Below are positions 9,630 to 19,689 of a stretch of 64,000 bases of DNA, piece by piece. The stretch lies in the NCBI RefSeq assembly GCF_014195585.1, contig NZ_JACICA010000002.1, positions 340,048 through 404,047 of the forward strand, in the 5' to 3' direction. This DNA comes from Alloprevotella rava (lineage in GTDB: Bacteria; Bacteroidota; Bacteroidia; Bacteroidales; Bacteroidaceae). The notes below the pieces were generated by a model. That model was not told the DNA's origin, did not search any database, and saw only the letters and a program-made list of their open reading frames with translations. Position 1 is the first letter of the stretch. The number at the start of each line of letters is the position of its first letter. The translations under genes were made by a program, and so were the position numbers.

Positions 9630-11018
9630 ATGAAAAAAATCCTTACCTTAACCTTTGGCTTGCTGTCTGCAGTGGCTTTCGCCCAGAAGAACGGCGCCAT
9701 CACAGAAAGTATGCTGCAACAAATCAAGCAGCAGAACCCATCAACCGCCACCGACCGCGCGCTGCGCAACGCTTTGGCAGCTAATGGTATCAACGACCTG
9801 ACAAAGCGTGCCGACAAGGCAGCTGTTGACGGCAACTTCACTTATCGCGTTCCCTCCAATGGAGTGACCGATCAGCAATCCAGTGGTCGTTGCTGGCTCT
9901 TCACCGGACTCAACGTGATGCGTGCTCGCATGATTAAGGACTACAAGCTCGGAGAGTTCACTCTCTCCCATTCGTTTCTCTCTTTCTATGATCAGTTGGA
10001 GAAATCAAACCTCTTCTTGCAGTGTGTCATCGACTACGCCAAGGAACCGATAGACTCCCGCCAGAATACCTGGCTCTTCGAGCATCCTTTGTCCGATGGC
10101 GGCACGTTCTGTGGCGTACAAGATCTCGTGATGAAGTATGGCATTGTTCCGGCCGAAGTATTCCCCGAGAGCTACAATGCTAACAACACATCGAAGATGG
10201 CAGAAATCATTTCCTTGAAGCTTCGCCAGTACGGACTCGAACTGCGCGACATGGTCAGCAAAGGAAAGAGCGCTACCGATTTGCAGAAGCGCAAAACAAC
10301 GATGCTGGGCGAAGTGTACCACATCCTGCAAATCTGCCTCGGCACACCCGTTGAAAAGTTCGTTTGGACCCTCCGAACGGCCGACGGAAAAGCTGTCAGC
10401 ACGGGCGAGTACACACCCAAACAGTTCTATCAAGAATTTGTGGGTAAGGATCTCAAGAACGATTACGTGATGCTTATGAACGACCCGACGCGTCCTTACT
10501 ACAAACTTTACGCAGTCGACCTCGACCGCCATACATACGACGGCCGCAACTGGACATATATCAACCTGCCGATGAACGAGATTAAGGCGATGGCCGTGAA
10601 GTCCCTCAAGGATACCACCATGATGTATATGTCCTGCGACGTAGGTAAGTTCCTCGACAAAAAGACGGGTGTTCTTGACATCGAGAATTATGACTACGCT
10701 TCGCTCTTCAATACCACCTTCCCCATGAATAAGGCTGAGCGCATCCAGACCCATGCTTCTGCTTCCAGCCACGCCATGACGCTCATGGCCGTAGGGCTCG
10801 ACGCAACAGGCAAGACCACAAAATGGATGGTAGAAAACAGCTGGGGCCCAGCGTATGGTCACAAAGGACACCTTATCATGACCGACAAATGGTTGGATGA
10901 ATACCTGTTCCGCTTGGTAGTGGACAAAAAATACGTCGACGCAAAGACGCTGGACATCCTCAACCAGAAACCAACGCTTCTTCCTGCTTGGGATCCTCTC
11001 TTTCAGGCAGAACAGTAA
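9630..11018 (+). CDS. Exported C1-family cysteine aminopeptidase (PepC/bleomycin hydrolase type)
   Basis: A 462-residue papain-superfamily peptidase. Residues 1-19 (MKKILTLTFGLLSAVAFAQ) form a signal peptide, so it is exported, unlike cytoplasmic PepC of Firmicutes. The catalytic residues are Cys in QQSSGRCWLF (about 85), His in ASSHAMTLMAVG (about 380) and Asn in VENSWG (about 403). It probably trims peptides in the periplasm or on the surface, consistent with a protein-fermenting lifestyle. Family length and motif spacing are intact. It stands alone between a terminator and the helicase gene. Confidence 0.93.
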   Translation: MKKILTLTFGLLSAVAFAQKNGAITESMLQQIKQQNPSTATDRALRNALAANGINDLTKRADKAAVDGNFTYRVPSNGVTDQQSSGRCWLFTGLNVMRARMIKDYKLGEFTLSHSFLSFYDQLEKSNLFLQCVIDYAKEPIDSRQNTWLFEHPLSDGGTFCGVQDLVMKYGIVPAEVFPESYNANNTSKMAEIISLKLRQYGLELRDMVSKGKSATDLQKRKTTMLGEVYHILQICLGTPVEKFVWTLRTADGKAVSTGEYTPKQFYQEFVGKDLKNDYVMLMNDPTRPYYKLYAVDLDRHTYDGRNWTYINLPMNEIKAMAVKSLKDTTMMYMSCDVGKFLDKKTGVLDIENYDYASLFNTTFPMNKAERIQTHASASSHAMTLMAVGLDATGKTTKWMVENSWGPAYGHKGHLIMTDKWLDEYLFRLVVDKKYVDAKTLDILNQKPTLLPAWDPLFQAEQ

Positions 11019-11099
11019 GCATACATCCTTTGCGGCTTTGGTCGCTTATATATATAATGAGTGGCAAGTGAGAACTTGTCACTCAATTTTATAAAGTTC

Positions 11100-12929
11100 A
11101 TGCAAAATCCAGAACTGGAGCGCGCTCGGCAGATAGTGGAATGGACAGGTACGAACCTGTTTCTCACGGGCAAAGCTGGAACAGGGAAAACTACCTTCCT
11201 GCGGCAGCTTCGCGAGCGCAATCCCAAGCGCATGGTGATACTCGCACCCACAGGAGTTGCCGCTATCAACGCCGGCGGCTCAACCATCCATTCGTTTTTT
11301 CAGTTCGACTTCGGCCCTTACCTGCCCGGACGGACGAAGATGGAGTATAAGTTGCGCAAGGACAAGATGAAACTCATTCGCAGCCTTGACCTCATCGTCA
11401 TTGATGAGATATCTATGGTTCGGGGCGATATGATGGATCGCATCGATGAGCTATTGCGCCACTATCGCACTCCCTTCCAACCATTCGGCGGTGTACAACT
11501 GCTGCTCATTGGCGACCTCCAGCAGTTGGCTCCCGTAGTGAAAGACGACGAATGGGAACTGCTGCGCTCCGATTATCCTACACCTTATTTTTTCAGTAGC
11601 CGAGCTCTCAACGAGAGCGGTTATGCCACCATCGAACTGCACCATGTTTATCGTCAGAGTGACCCACATTTTGTAGAGCTCCTCAATCGTGTGCGCAGCA
11701 ATACGGCAGATGCTGAAGTGCTCCGCCAGTTCAACGAACGCTATGTGCCCGATTTCGAACCGCCCGAGGAAGCTGGCTATGTGCGCCTTGTGACCCACAA
11801 CCAGCAGGCCCGAGAATACAACGCCCAGGAACTGGAGCGTCTTTCCACACAAGAGTATGTGTTCGAGGCCTGCGTGGAGGGCGTTTTTCCCGAATCTTCT
11901 TTCCCTACCGACGAAGAGCTTGTGCTCAAACAAGGCGCGCAGGTGATGTTTGTTAAAAACGATGTGAAGCACCGCTACTTCAACGGAATGCTCGGCACGG
12001 TGGAGCAACTCACGGACAAGCACATAGTGGTTTGTCCGTTCGATAATGATGAGCGCATCGAAGTGGACATCGACGCTTGGGAGAATACGCGCTACGAGAT
12101 GAATCCGCGTACGAAGGAGGTGGAAGAACGCATTGTGGGAATGTTCAAGCAGTATCCGCTCAAACTCGCATGGGCCATCACCGTCCACAAGAGCCAGGGG
12201 CTCACCTTCGAACATGCTATCATCGATGTACACGCTGCTTTTGCCGCCGGACAAACTTATGTGGCACTGAGCCGCTGCAAGTCGCTCGAAGGAATGGTGC
12301 TCAGTGCGCCCATTCCTCCGCGGGCTATCATCACCGATGCCAATGTAGATCGCTACCACCGCGAACTGCCTGCGCGCACCCCCGACGAATCTGGCATCCG
12401 CCAATTGCAGCGCATCCATTTCGTCAACCTTATTGCCTCTCTCTTCGACTTTCGCAGCATCGAGCATCTCCTGGCTCTCTTTCTGCGCCATCTGGAAGAG
12501 CATTTCTACAAGGAGTATCCCGCCACACTGGAGCGTTTTCGCAAAGAACAGCTGGCTCTGAATCACACGCTCTTCCCCGTTGCCCATCGCTTTCATATTC
12601 AGTATGAGCAGCTGGTGGCTGCCTCCGACGACTATACCAACGATCCGCTTTTGCAAGAGCGCATATCGAAGGGCGCCACCTATTTCCGCACACAGTTGGG
12701 TCCGCTCCAAACGTTGTTGGCAGATACAGATTTGGCTTCCAAGAACAAAGAAGTGCTCCGCCGCTATATGGATCTTGACGCTGAACTCAATGAGGCCATC
12801 CGCCAGCGCAAAGCCCTTTTCGATTATGTCCTGCGAAATGGTTTCCACATGGCTGACTATCAGCGGGCGCACGCACTGATCATGGCAGGCGAGAAGCCGA
12901 GGAAAAAAGAGGAGCATACAGAACAGTAA
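11100..12929 (+). CDS. PIF1-like SF1B DNA helicase
   Basis: A 609-residue superfamily 1 helicase. Walker A GKAGTGKTTFLR is near residue 23, Walker B LIVIDEISM near 100, motif III GDLQQLAPV near 140, and the UvrD_C-2-type motif ITVHKSQGLTFEHAI near 362, followed by YVALSRC. This is the PIF1/RecD2-like arrangement, 5'-3' translocating, probably acting at stalled forks or structured DNA. Residues from about 430 to the end form a helical extension that I do not recognise. The ATG at 11100 places the helicase core at the N-terminus as in relatives; an in-frame GTG at 11061 would add 13 residues. Confidence 0.88.
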   Translation: MQNPELERARQIVEWTGTNLFLTGKAGTGKTTFLRQLRERNPKRMVILAPTGVAAINAGGSTIHSFFQFDFGPYLPGRTKMEYKLRKDKMKLIRSLDLIVIDEISMVRGDMMDRIDELLRHYRTPFQPFGGVQLLLIGDLQQLAPVVKDDEWELLRSDYPTPYFFSSRALNESGYATIELHHVYRQSDPHFVELLNRVRSNTADAEVLRQFNERYVPDFEPPEEAGYVRLVTHNQQAREYNAQELERLSTQEYVFEACVEGVFPESSFPTDEELVLKQGAQVMFVKNDVKHRYFNGMLGTVEQLTDKHIVVCPFDNDERIEVDIDAWENTRYEMNPRTKEVEERIVGMFKQYPLKLAWAITVHKSQGLTFEHAIIDVHAAFAAGQTYVALSRCKSLEGMVLSAPIPPRAIITDANVDRYHRELPARTPDESGIRQLQRIHFVNLIASLFDFRSIEHLLALFLRHLEEHFYKEYPATLERFRKEQLALNHTLFPVAHRFHIQYEQLVAASDDYTNDPLLQERISKGATYFRTQLGPLQTLLADTDLASKNKEVLRRYMDLDAELNEAIRQRKALFDYVLRNGFHMADYQRAHALIMAGEKPRKKEEHTEQ

Positions 12930-12972
12930 GGAAGCACCATTCGTGCTCCCCGATAAGGAGGAGAATGGAAAG

Positions 12973-13320
12973 CCCACGAATGTTCACGAAAGGAGCGAAT
13001 ATTCACGAAATTGAATAACTCTTTTCGATGGATTGGACAAGCCAGACCCATTCGACACCCATTGCTGATTCGTGCTCATTCGCTCCTTTCGTGCTCTTTC
13101 GTGGGCTAAAATTATCAACAGATTTCTTACTTTTCCCCTCCAGCGAACGCTTCGAAATTGAATACGGAAGGGAGAGAGCGAACAATCCCATTCTCCTGCG
13201 CACGGATTTCCTTATTGCGTCAGCCAGCACAATAAGGTTGTCGGTTGACAGGATAAAGAAGCCAGCTGACACAATAAGGAAACTGACAGACGGAGCAGGG
13301 GCTGCTGACGACCAAAAATG
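12973..13320. repeat. E1 dispersed repeat copy 2; gene-free stretch 12930-13761
   Basis: Positions 12973-13010 and 13068-13105 are 38-base inverted arms (CACGAA/TTCGTG units) with a 57-base loop. GGGCTAAAA then leads to a conserved ATCAAC and TTTCTTACTTTTC segment, a GGGAGAGAGCGAACAA block also found near 35.6 kb, and at 13209-13285 a CCTTATTG hairpin plus CAATAAGG units about 21 bases apart. The rest, to 13600, is T- and A-rich and holds no gene that I can support; a frame at 13028-13462 only translates the repeat. Confidence 0.8.
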
Positions 13321-13625
13321 GCTGTTTTCTTCTGAAAAGAGTAGAAAAAACAGACTTTCTCCGATTTTTGGTGGATTTTCTCTCACTGATTTTTTGAGAA
13401 AACCACTTTCCCCAACGAAAAAAGCTGTACAAAAATTCTCTTTACTTAAATGCGTTTGTTAATAAAAGCGTACGTTTTTACTGCGATGGTAATCCTTTTT
13501 TCAAGCAGAAAAAGGCTGCTGGAGAATAAGGGAAAACTGCGGAAGAAGCGCCTTATCCTATCCTGCCGCCCAAGCATAAGCGTAGCTTTTTTCCCTAAAT
13601 AAGCAGAAAGGTAGAGCCTTTTTTG

Positions 13626-13633
13626 TATTTTTG
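13626..13633 (+). promoter_or_regulatory. Putative -7 element ahead of polysaccharide operon
   Basis: TATTTTTG matches TAnnTTTG. No convincing -33 TTTG was found at the right distance. The leader to the first glycosyltransferase would be about 120 bases. Confidence 0.4.
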
Positions 13634-13761
13634 TAGGCCTTTTCCAGATTTTGTGAAAATAAACAAAGGGAGAGATACACTAAAATAGAAAAATATTACG
13701 TTCTTTAGGGTAACAGACACTACAGTCTCTGGCAAGCCTTCAGGCCGTCCTGACAACCATT

Positions 13762-14526
13762 ATGCTCAAGATATCCATCATCACAACAGTCTATAACAAC
13801 GGTAGCACTATCGAGGACACCATCAAAAGTGTTCTCGCGCAGGACTATCCCAATATAGAGCACGTTATTGTGGATGGTGGGAGCACGGACAATACTTCGG
13901 CCGTCATCGAGAAATATCGTGACCAGATAGGGCAGTATGTTTCCGAACCCGACAAAGGGCCTTACGACGGCATGAACAAAGGCGTGCGTATGGCCACGGG
14001 AGATGTCGTGGGAATCCTCAATTCCGACGATTTCTTCACAGCTCCTAATATTGTGAGTCAGCTGGCTGCAGCTTTCGAGGAGTATGACTGCGACGCCGTT
14101 TACGGAGATGTTCACTACGTTCGCCCAGAGAATCTGAAGAAAATCATACGCTACTATTCTTCGCGTTATTTTCGCCCGTCGTGGATGCGACTTGGTTTCA
14201 TGCCCGCGCATCCCTCTTTCTACTGCAAACGCTCTGTTTATCTGCAACACGGACTTTTCGACACTTCCTATAAGGTGGCAGCAGATTTTGAGCAACTGCT
14301 CCGTTTGATTTATATACACCGCATCAAAACCCACTACTTACCGCTGGACTGCGTGACTATGCGTATCGGCGGTTTGTCGAGTTCGGGTGTGCCCAGTCAC
14401 CTACAGATTTTCAAGGACCACAAGCGCGCCCTGAAGAACAACGGAGTGAGAAGCAACAGTTTCCTACTGGCGTTGCGCTATATCTATAAGATAGGAGAAT
14501 TACTGGTTAGCAAAATTCGCTATTGA
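13762..14526 (+). CDS. Glycosyltransferase family 2 (WcaA-like)
   Basis: A 254-residue GT-A fold transferase. The N-terminus ISIITTVYNNGSTIEDTIKS and the nucleotide-sugar region HVIVDGGSTDNT are typical; GPYDGMNKGVRMATGDVVGILNSDDFF holds the metal-binding acidic motif near residue 90. It adds a sugar to a lipid-linked intermediate in the cytoplasm. It is the first gene of the plus-strand polysaccharide operon and is followed about 100 bases later by a Wzz-type gene. The donor sugar cannot be read from the sequence. Confidence 0.9.
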   Translation: MLKISIITTVYNNGSTIEDTIKSVLAQDYPNIEHVIVDGGSTDNTSAVIEKYRDQIGQYVSEPDKGPYDGMNKGVRMATGDVVGILNSDDFFTAPNIVSQLAAAFEEYDCDAVYGDVHYVRPENLKKIIRYYSSRYFRPSWMRLGFMPAHPSFYCKRSVYLQHGLFDTSYKVAADFEQLLRLIYIHRIKTHYLPLDCVTMRIGGLSSSGVPSHLQIFKDHKRALKNNGVRSNSFLLALRYIYKIGELLVSKIRY

Positions 14527-14625
14527 TACACACGGCAGAGCGGAGCAGGGAGAAGAAAAAACACCTCCTGCATGTCGCGCTACCTCGCTGCCGCAAATTT
14601 CACAACGAATCAAAGATTTTTGATT

Positions 14626-15729
14626 ATGAAACAAAAGATAATGGTTTCGGAAATAGATATTATCGGAATGCTGCAAAAGGTGCTCCGTCGTTGGAAGCTC
14701 CTCTGTATCTATATGCTGGTGGGAGCCGTTGTCGGAGTTGTTGTGGCTCTGAACACGCCTAAGTGGTTCAAGGCCAACGTAGTGTTAGCACCCGAGCTCA
14801 TCAGTGGCAGCATGGGTCTCTCAGAGAGCTTGAGCGACATGGCCTCTTCCTTCGGTCTCGACCTGGGAGGAAAGGGCAAGCAGAGTATGGATGCCATTTA
14901 TCCGCAGATATATCCCGACCTCTTTGCCTCTACTGATTTTATCATCCCTTTATTCAGCGTGAACGTAGTGACCAAGGACGGACAGAAGAAGACATACTTG
15001 GACCATCTCGTGCAAGACCTCAAAATACCTTTCTGGCAGAAACCCAAACTCTGGGTACTGACAGCTGTCAAGAAACTAAAGGAAAGAAACGCTGCACCAG
15101 GCACAACGGGCATCGGAAAGATGAATCCCTTCCGCCTGACAGAGGACGAGGAGCAGATAGTGGACATGGTGCGCGGCTCTATAGGGTGTCAGATTGACAA
15201 GAAGACCAACGTCATCAACATCAGTATCGCCGACCCCGATCCACAAGTAGCTGCCATCATGGTTGATACTCTCCAGGTGCGCCTGCAAGCCTATATCACT
15301 CAGTATCGTACGAAGAAAGCGCGCGCCGACGAACGTTACTACACGAAGCTGCAACAAGAGAGTAAGGAAGCTTATCTAAAGGCACAAAAAGCTTATGCCG
15401 ATTTTGCCGACTCCAATCAAGATGCCATATTGGCCTCGGTGCGTTCGCAAGAAGATGAGTTGGAAAACGAAATGCAACTCAAGTTCAATGTCTACAGCCA
15501 AATTCAGACACAGGTGCAACAAGCTCGCGCAAAAGTGCAAGAGCAAACGCCAGCTTTCACCATTATCGAGAAAGCCACTGTGCCCAACAAGCCGAGCAGC
15601 ACACCACGGTCGATGATCTTGCTCTTATTTGTAGTGTTGAGTGCCTGCCTCCACGTTGTTTGGGTGCTTATAATTTCTCCAGCTCGGCAAAAGAAGTGCA
15701 CACAGGTTGTAGGACTTGACGAAGAATAG
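14626..15729 (+). CDS. Wzz-type polysaccharide chain-length determinant
   Basis: A 367-residue inner-membrane protein with one membrane segment near residues 24-44 (LLCIYMLVGAVVGVVVAL), a large periplasmic part with a coiled-coil segment (about 225-300) and a second membrane segment near 330-350 preceded by the Pro-rich PNKPSSTPRS motif of Wzz proteins. It sets polymer chain length together with a Wzy polymerase. No Walker kinase domain is attached. The ATG at 14626 is chosen over 14572, whose added residues are not family-like. A paralogue lies at 21956-23008 on the other strand. Confidence 0.88.
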   Translation: MKQKIMVSEIDIIGMLQKVLRRWKLLCIYMLVGAVVGVVVALNTPKWFKANVVLAPELISGSMGLSESLSDMASSFGLDLGGKGKQSMDAIYPQIYPDLFASTDFIIPLFSVNVVTKDGQKKTYLDHLVQDLKIPFWQKPKLWVLTAVKKLKERNAAPGTTGIGKMNPFRLTEDEEQIVDMVRGSIGCQIDKKTNVINISIADPDPQVAAIMVDTLQVRLQAYITQYRTKKARADERYYTKLQQESKEAYLKAQKAYADFADSNQDAILASVRSQEDELENEMQLKFNVYSQIQTQVQQARAKVQEQTPAFTIIEKATVPNKPSSTPRSMILLLFVVLSACLHVVWVLIISPARQKKCTQVVGLDEE

Positions 15730-15786
15730 TTGGGCATCGCTTTAACTCTACAACTATTCTGCGGCATTCAGTAAAGCAAATTTCAA

Positions 15787-17136
15787 ATGTTAGGAAAGAT
15801 AAAAGCACTGCTGGCAAGTAATGACAACCGCTCAGTAATGCTGCGGCACAACATACTCTTGTCTGTTGTTCTCAAAATAATAGGGTTGGCCACATCGCTC
15901 TTGATTGTGCCCGTCACGCTCCACTATCTGCAAAAGGAAGAATACGGCATCTGGATGGCTATCTCCTCTGTGCTCTATTGGTTTTCCTTTTTCGACATCG
16001 GGCTGGGTAATGGTATGCGCAACTACTTGACCAAATCCATTTCGACAGGTCATTTGGAAATGGGAAGAGCCTATTTGAGTACGACGCTCTGGGTGCTCTT
16101 TCTCATTGCTTGCGGGCTCGGACTGATTTCTTTCTTTGGGCTGAATTATATTGACCTTACCAAGGTGTTCAACACGCGGGCAGTGTCCGACGAAGTGCTG
16201 CATGGCGTGCTGTTTACAGCTATTGCGTTCACGCTGGCAAACCTCGTGGTGCGCAACGTAGGCTTTGTATTTGTGGCTTTGCAAAAGTATGCGCTCAACG
16301 ACTTCCTGCTCATCTCAGGCAACATTATTTCGCTCATCGTCATCTTTGTGTTGAGCAAGACAGCAGAGCCGAGTCTCTTCAAGGTAGTACTCGTATTTTC
16401 TGCCACTCCCGTATGTATCTTTCTCTTGGCGGCAATTCCGCTTTTCCGACATTATAAAGGTTTGCGCCCGTCCTATCGTGCCGTTGATCATCGCTTGGCT
16501 GGTGGTATCATCAATAAGGGTATGGGCTTTTTTGTTATTCAGATCACCAGCTGTCTCGTTATCTTCGGTTCGTCCAATCTTTTTATCTCCCATTATTATG
16601 GTCCGGCTGAAGTCTCCGTTTATAATGTTGCTTACAAATACCTGAATCTTCTGGCCGTAGGTTATGCTGTAGTGTTAGCTCCCATGTGGAACGCTTACAC
16701 CGATGCTTATGTGAAGAACGATTTCGATTGGATTCGCCGTGCCTACAACAAAGCTTTTCGCATCTGGCTACTGACGCTCGCTGGCGGACTCCTTATGCTG
16801 CTGTTGTCGGGCTTATTTTATCGTCTGTGGATAGGCTCTTCGCTGCAAGTGCCCATAGAGATGTCGGTCAGCGTGTTCCTTTACGTTTCATTCTTCAACC
16901 TGAATAATTGCGCCACATATCTCATCAACGGACTCAACAAAATACGGGTACAAATCTATACTTCAGTAGTCATAACGGCCATCTATGTTTTGGTGCTGAA
17001 TTTCTTTGGTACGCGCCTTGAGCCGCAAGGCATCGTGCTCTCTATGGCCGCTTGCTACGCCGTGATGAGCCTCATACATTGCTATCAGTGCTACCTGCTC
17101 ATCAATCGCCGCGCTCGTGGTGTTTGGAATAAATAG
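15787..17136 (+). CDS. Wzx-type polysaccharide flippase
   Basis: A 449-residue protein with about 12-14 hydrophobic segments and the MOP-superfamily N-terminus (MLRHNILLSVVLKIIGLATS, then YLQKEEYGIWMAISSVLYWFSFFDIGLGNGMRN). EYGIWM and the DIGLGNGMRN motif are typical of polysaccharide exporters. It probably flips the repeat unit made by the neighbouring glycosyltransferases. It lies between a Wzz gene and a glycosyltransferase-acetyltransferase fusion in the same operon direction. Confidence 0.88.
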   Translation: MLGKIKALLASNDNRSVMLRHNILLSVVLKIIGLATSLLIVPVTLHYLQKEEYGIWMAISSVLYWFSFFDIGLGNGMRNYLTKSISTGHLEMGRAYLSTTLWVLFLIACGLGLISFFGLNYIDLTKVFNTRAVSDEVLHGVLFTAIAFTLANLVVRNVGFVFVALQKYALNDFLLISGNIISLIVIFVLSKTAEPSLFKVVLVFSATPVCIFLLAAIPLFRHYKGLRPSYRAVDHRLAGGIINKGMGFFVIQITSCLVIFGSSNLFISHYYGPAEVSVYNVAYKYLNLLAVGYAVVLAPMWNAYTDAYVKNDFDWIRRAYNKAFRIWLLTLAGGLLMLLLSGLFYRLWIGSSLQVPIEMSVSVFLYVSFFNLNNCATYLINGLNKIRVQIYTSVVITAIYVLVLNFFGTRLEPQGIVLSMAACYAVMSLIHCYQCYLLINRRARGVWNK

Positions 17137-17211
17137 TTTCCAGCGCGTTGAACCTGCTTGTAGAGTCCTATTATGTAAATGCGTTTATTCACACCTCAAA
17201 ACTGTCCCTCA

Positions 17212-18480
17212 ATGCAACATAAAATCAGTGTTATAACAGTGGTCTACAACGATGTACAAGGTATTCGTCAGACCCTTGAAAGTTTCTTTTCGCAGACGTG
17301 TGCAGAGAAAGAACTCATCGTGATTGATGGGGGAAGTCAGGACGGTACGGCCGATGTCGTGCGCGAATATGCCGACCGTTTGGCTTATTGGTGTTCGGAG
17401 AGAGACGGGGGGATTTATGATGCGATGAATAAGGGTATCGCTCACGTCACGGGAGAATGGATCAACGTTCTCAATGCTGGTGATGTCTACGCCAATGAAG
17501 CAACACTGCAACAGGTGGTGGATTTTATGGCAGAACAAGGCGCAGCGGCCGATGTGATTTATGGAGATAGCATTGCAGTAGGCCCCGATTATGACCAATT
17601 GGAGAAAGCCTCGACTGATGTAAGCTTGATGAACTACTATCCCATATATCGCCATGGAAGTTCTTTCATCCGCACGGAAGTGCAACAGCAGTTTCTTTAC
17701 GATTTGAGCCAGCGCGCTCGCTTGGGGTATGCACTGGATTGGCACATGATTTATCGTGTTTACAAAGCTGGTTATCGCTTCCAAAAAATAAATATCCCCA
17801 TCGAGCGCTATCTTGTGGAAGGAGCATCGAGCAACGTATATCGTAATTTCTACTATAATTATAAAGTCACTTCCGAGGGACGTTTCAATTTGCGCCACTT
17901 TTTGGTGCTCGCAAAGAGCACTGTGCGCTATGCTTTTTCTCGTTCTTGGTTGTACCGATATTTGAAGGGTTTTGGAACGGAAGTGATAGTGAACGATGTT
18001 TTGCCCCATCTGCCGTGGCGTTTGCGCCGTGCATATCTGAAACTCTTAGGTATGCGAGTAGGCAAAGGCTCTTTTGTGATGAAGCGCACCTATTTTATGG
18101 CTCCGTGGCATATAGAAATCGGTGAGGGAAGCCATATAAACCGTGGTTGTACGCTGGATGCCCGTGCGGGCATTACTATTGGCAATAGCGTTTCTATTTC
18201 CCATCAAGTAAACATTATGACGGGCAGTCATGATGTGCGTAGTCGTCGTTTTGAAGGCGTATTTGAACCTATAACAATTGCCGACTATGCTTGGCTGGGC
18301 ATAGGTTGTACGATTCTGAAAGGCGTGCATATAGGCAAAGGTGCAGTGGTGTGTGCAGGCGCTGTTGTAACAAAGGATGTCCCTCCTTATGCGATTGTGG
18401 GCGGTGTGCCCGCGCGTAAAATCGGAGAACGGCCGCAGGATTTGGACTATCATTGCCATTGGAACGAGCCTTTTACATAA
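17212..18480 (+). CDS. Fusion of family 2 glycosyltransferase and hexapeptide-repeat acetyltransferase
   Basis: A 422-residue two-domain protein. Residues 1-230 form a GT2 domain ([20 protein letters not shown], then [12 protein letters not shown] and [23 protein letters not shown]). From about 270 to 415 there is a left-handed beta-helix acetyltransferase like WbbJ/colanic-acid transferases ([20 protein letters not shown], then [20 protein letters not shown] and [10 protein letters not shown], with the catalytic His in TGSHD). It may add a sugar and O-acetylate the same glycan. The ATG at 17212 sits directly before the conserved core; an in-frame ATG at 17179 would add 11 residues. It is the last gene of the plus-strand operon. 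Confidence 0.87.
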   Translation: MQHKISVITVVYNDVQGIRQTLESFFSQTCAEKELIVIDGGSQDGTADVVREYADRLAYWCSERDGGIYDAMNKGIAHVTGEWINVLNAGDVYANEATLQQVVDFMAEQGAAADVIYGDSIAVGPDYDQLEKASTDVSLMNYYPIYRHGSSFIRTEVQQQFLYDLSQRARLGYALDWHMIYRVYKAGYRFQKINIPIERYLVEGASSNVYRNFYYNYKVTSEGRFNLRHFLVLAKSTVRYAFSRSWLYRYLKGFGTEVIVNDVLPHLPWRLRRAYLKLLGMRVGKGSFVMKRTYFMAPWHIEIGEGSHINRGCTLDARAGITIGNSVSISHQVNIMTGSHDVRSRRFEGVFEPITIADYAWLGIGCTILKGVHIGKGAVVCAGAVVTKDVPPYAIVGGVPARKIGERPQDLDYHCHWNEPFT

Positions 18481-18529
18481 TCAACGTTTTTTGAAGAGCG
18501 TGCGGCGCAGCATATATATGTCGTTGTAA

Positions 18530-18845
18530 ATACCCTTATTACGTTTGAAAATACAATAAGGATGTCAGCTGATAGCCTTATTGCGTCAGCCGACGCGCTT
18601 ATTGTATTGGAGGTTGCAATAAGGAAATAGAAAAATAGGTATAAACACGCCTCTCCCTAAGTTTTGTTTTTTTTGTTGTCACGTCGTCACGTTGTCACGA
18701 TTGGTGGCTAATATCTTGAAATAGATTGTATTACAGGCGTGACAACAACGTGACAACAAAAGTCAGAATAAAAGTTGTTGTCACACGCATAAGTGTTTGT
18801 TTATCGACCTCTTGTGGACTGTCTGTGACGATGTGACAACAAATA
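18530..18845. repeat. E2 composite repeat copy i, between convergent operons
   Basis: This fills the gene-free stretch 18481-18873. Positions 18535-18630 hold CAATAAGG/CCTTATTG hairpin units, including CCTTATTGCGTCAGCCGACGC. Positions 18675-18700 carry three GTTGTCAC/CGTCAC units, 18733-18757 two GTGACAAC units in the other direction, 18774-18784 another GTTGTCAC, and 18826-18841 more. The same order of modules occurs at 44.4-45.0 and 63.3-63.5 kb. It lies exactly where two polysaccharide operons converge. Confidence 0.78.
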
Positions 18846-18873
18846 TCCGAAATAGGGGGTGTTGACGAATTGT

Positions 18874-19683
18874 CTATTCGTATTTGCGTGTGAAGAGTTT
18901 GCGGAGCGTGGCAGCTATGCGTGTGAGAAAGAACGGGAAGTTGTAGGCGAAAGGTCGGCGCAGGAATAGCGCGAGATAGCTAAAGGTTAGGCCGAACGCC
19001 ACTTGCAGACGGTAGCTGTAAGGATAGGTCTTATGAGATGCAGAATTATCGCGATTGCGAACGTAATAAACAGCATCTTTGCTCGACATGCGGATGGAGC
19101 GGATTCGGCGGGAGATGTCGAACATGAAGAGGGAGTCTTCTCCCAGTTTGTATGCTTTGTTGAACCGTTCTGTGCCGATTACTTTTCTTGGAATCAGTTT
19201 GCAGCAAGAGCTGGAAAGGAAACTCCGCGCATTGAAGAAGGTGAGTTTTTGGCTACCTTGGAGGCGTTGGAAAACAGATGTAAGGAAGTAGTCCATTTTC
19301 TCGCCTGTGCTATCTCGGTACTGTATCACATTGGCATGGACGATGGCTTCTGGTGTGGCGCGTTGTAGCAATTCTTCGAGATAGTTATCGGTTATCCAAT
19401 CATCGTCATCGAGGAAGGAAAGATACTCTCCCGTTGATTTGTCGATACCTATGTTGCGAGCGTTCGATACGCCCCCTTTTTCGGTTTGAATGAGCTGGAA
19501 GTTATGATTTGGATGCTCATGGATGTATTGCTGTATGCGTCCGAAGTACGGCTCGTTGCAACCATTCAGAACGATTACAGTTTCAAATTCTTCGGGCGCT
19601 AAAGTTTGGCGACAGAGAGAGTCGAGACATTCCCAAAGATATTTGGCGGGCTGATAGGTGGGGACGATAACGGAAATCTTCAT
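18874..19683 (-). CDS. Glycosyltransferase family 2
   Basis: A 269-residue GT-A transferase: MKISVIVPTYQPAKYLWECL at the N-terminus, TEKGGVSNARNIGIDKSTG and the acidic metal-binding motif LSFLDDDDWI near residue 95. It probably adds one sugar of the surface glycan repeat unit. It is the last gene of the minus-strand operon, six bases after the preceding gene, so cotranscription is very likely. The donor is unknown. Confidence 0.9.
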   Translation of the reverse strand: MKISVIVPTYQPAKYLWECLDSLCRQTLAPEEFETVIVLNGCNEPYFGRIQQYIHEHPNHNFQLIQTEKGGVSNARNIGIDKSTGEYLSFLDDDDWITDNYLEELLQRATPEAIVHANVIQYRDSTGEKMDYFLTSVFQRLQGSQKLTFFNARSFLSSSCCKLIPRKVIGTERFNKAYKLGEDSLFMFDISRRIRSIRMSSKDAVYYVRNRDNSASHKTYPYSYRLQVAFGLTFSYLALFLRRPFAYNFPFFLTRIAATLRKLFTRKYE

Positions 19684-19689
19684 ACTTAA

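Noticed and set aside
13028..13462. 144-codon open frame in the intergenic region
   Set aside because: Its similarity to frames at 23276-23566 and 35157-35687 comes only from shared repeat DNA (DTIRK-like repeats from CAATAAGG units); the strand and frame are not consistent and stops differ.
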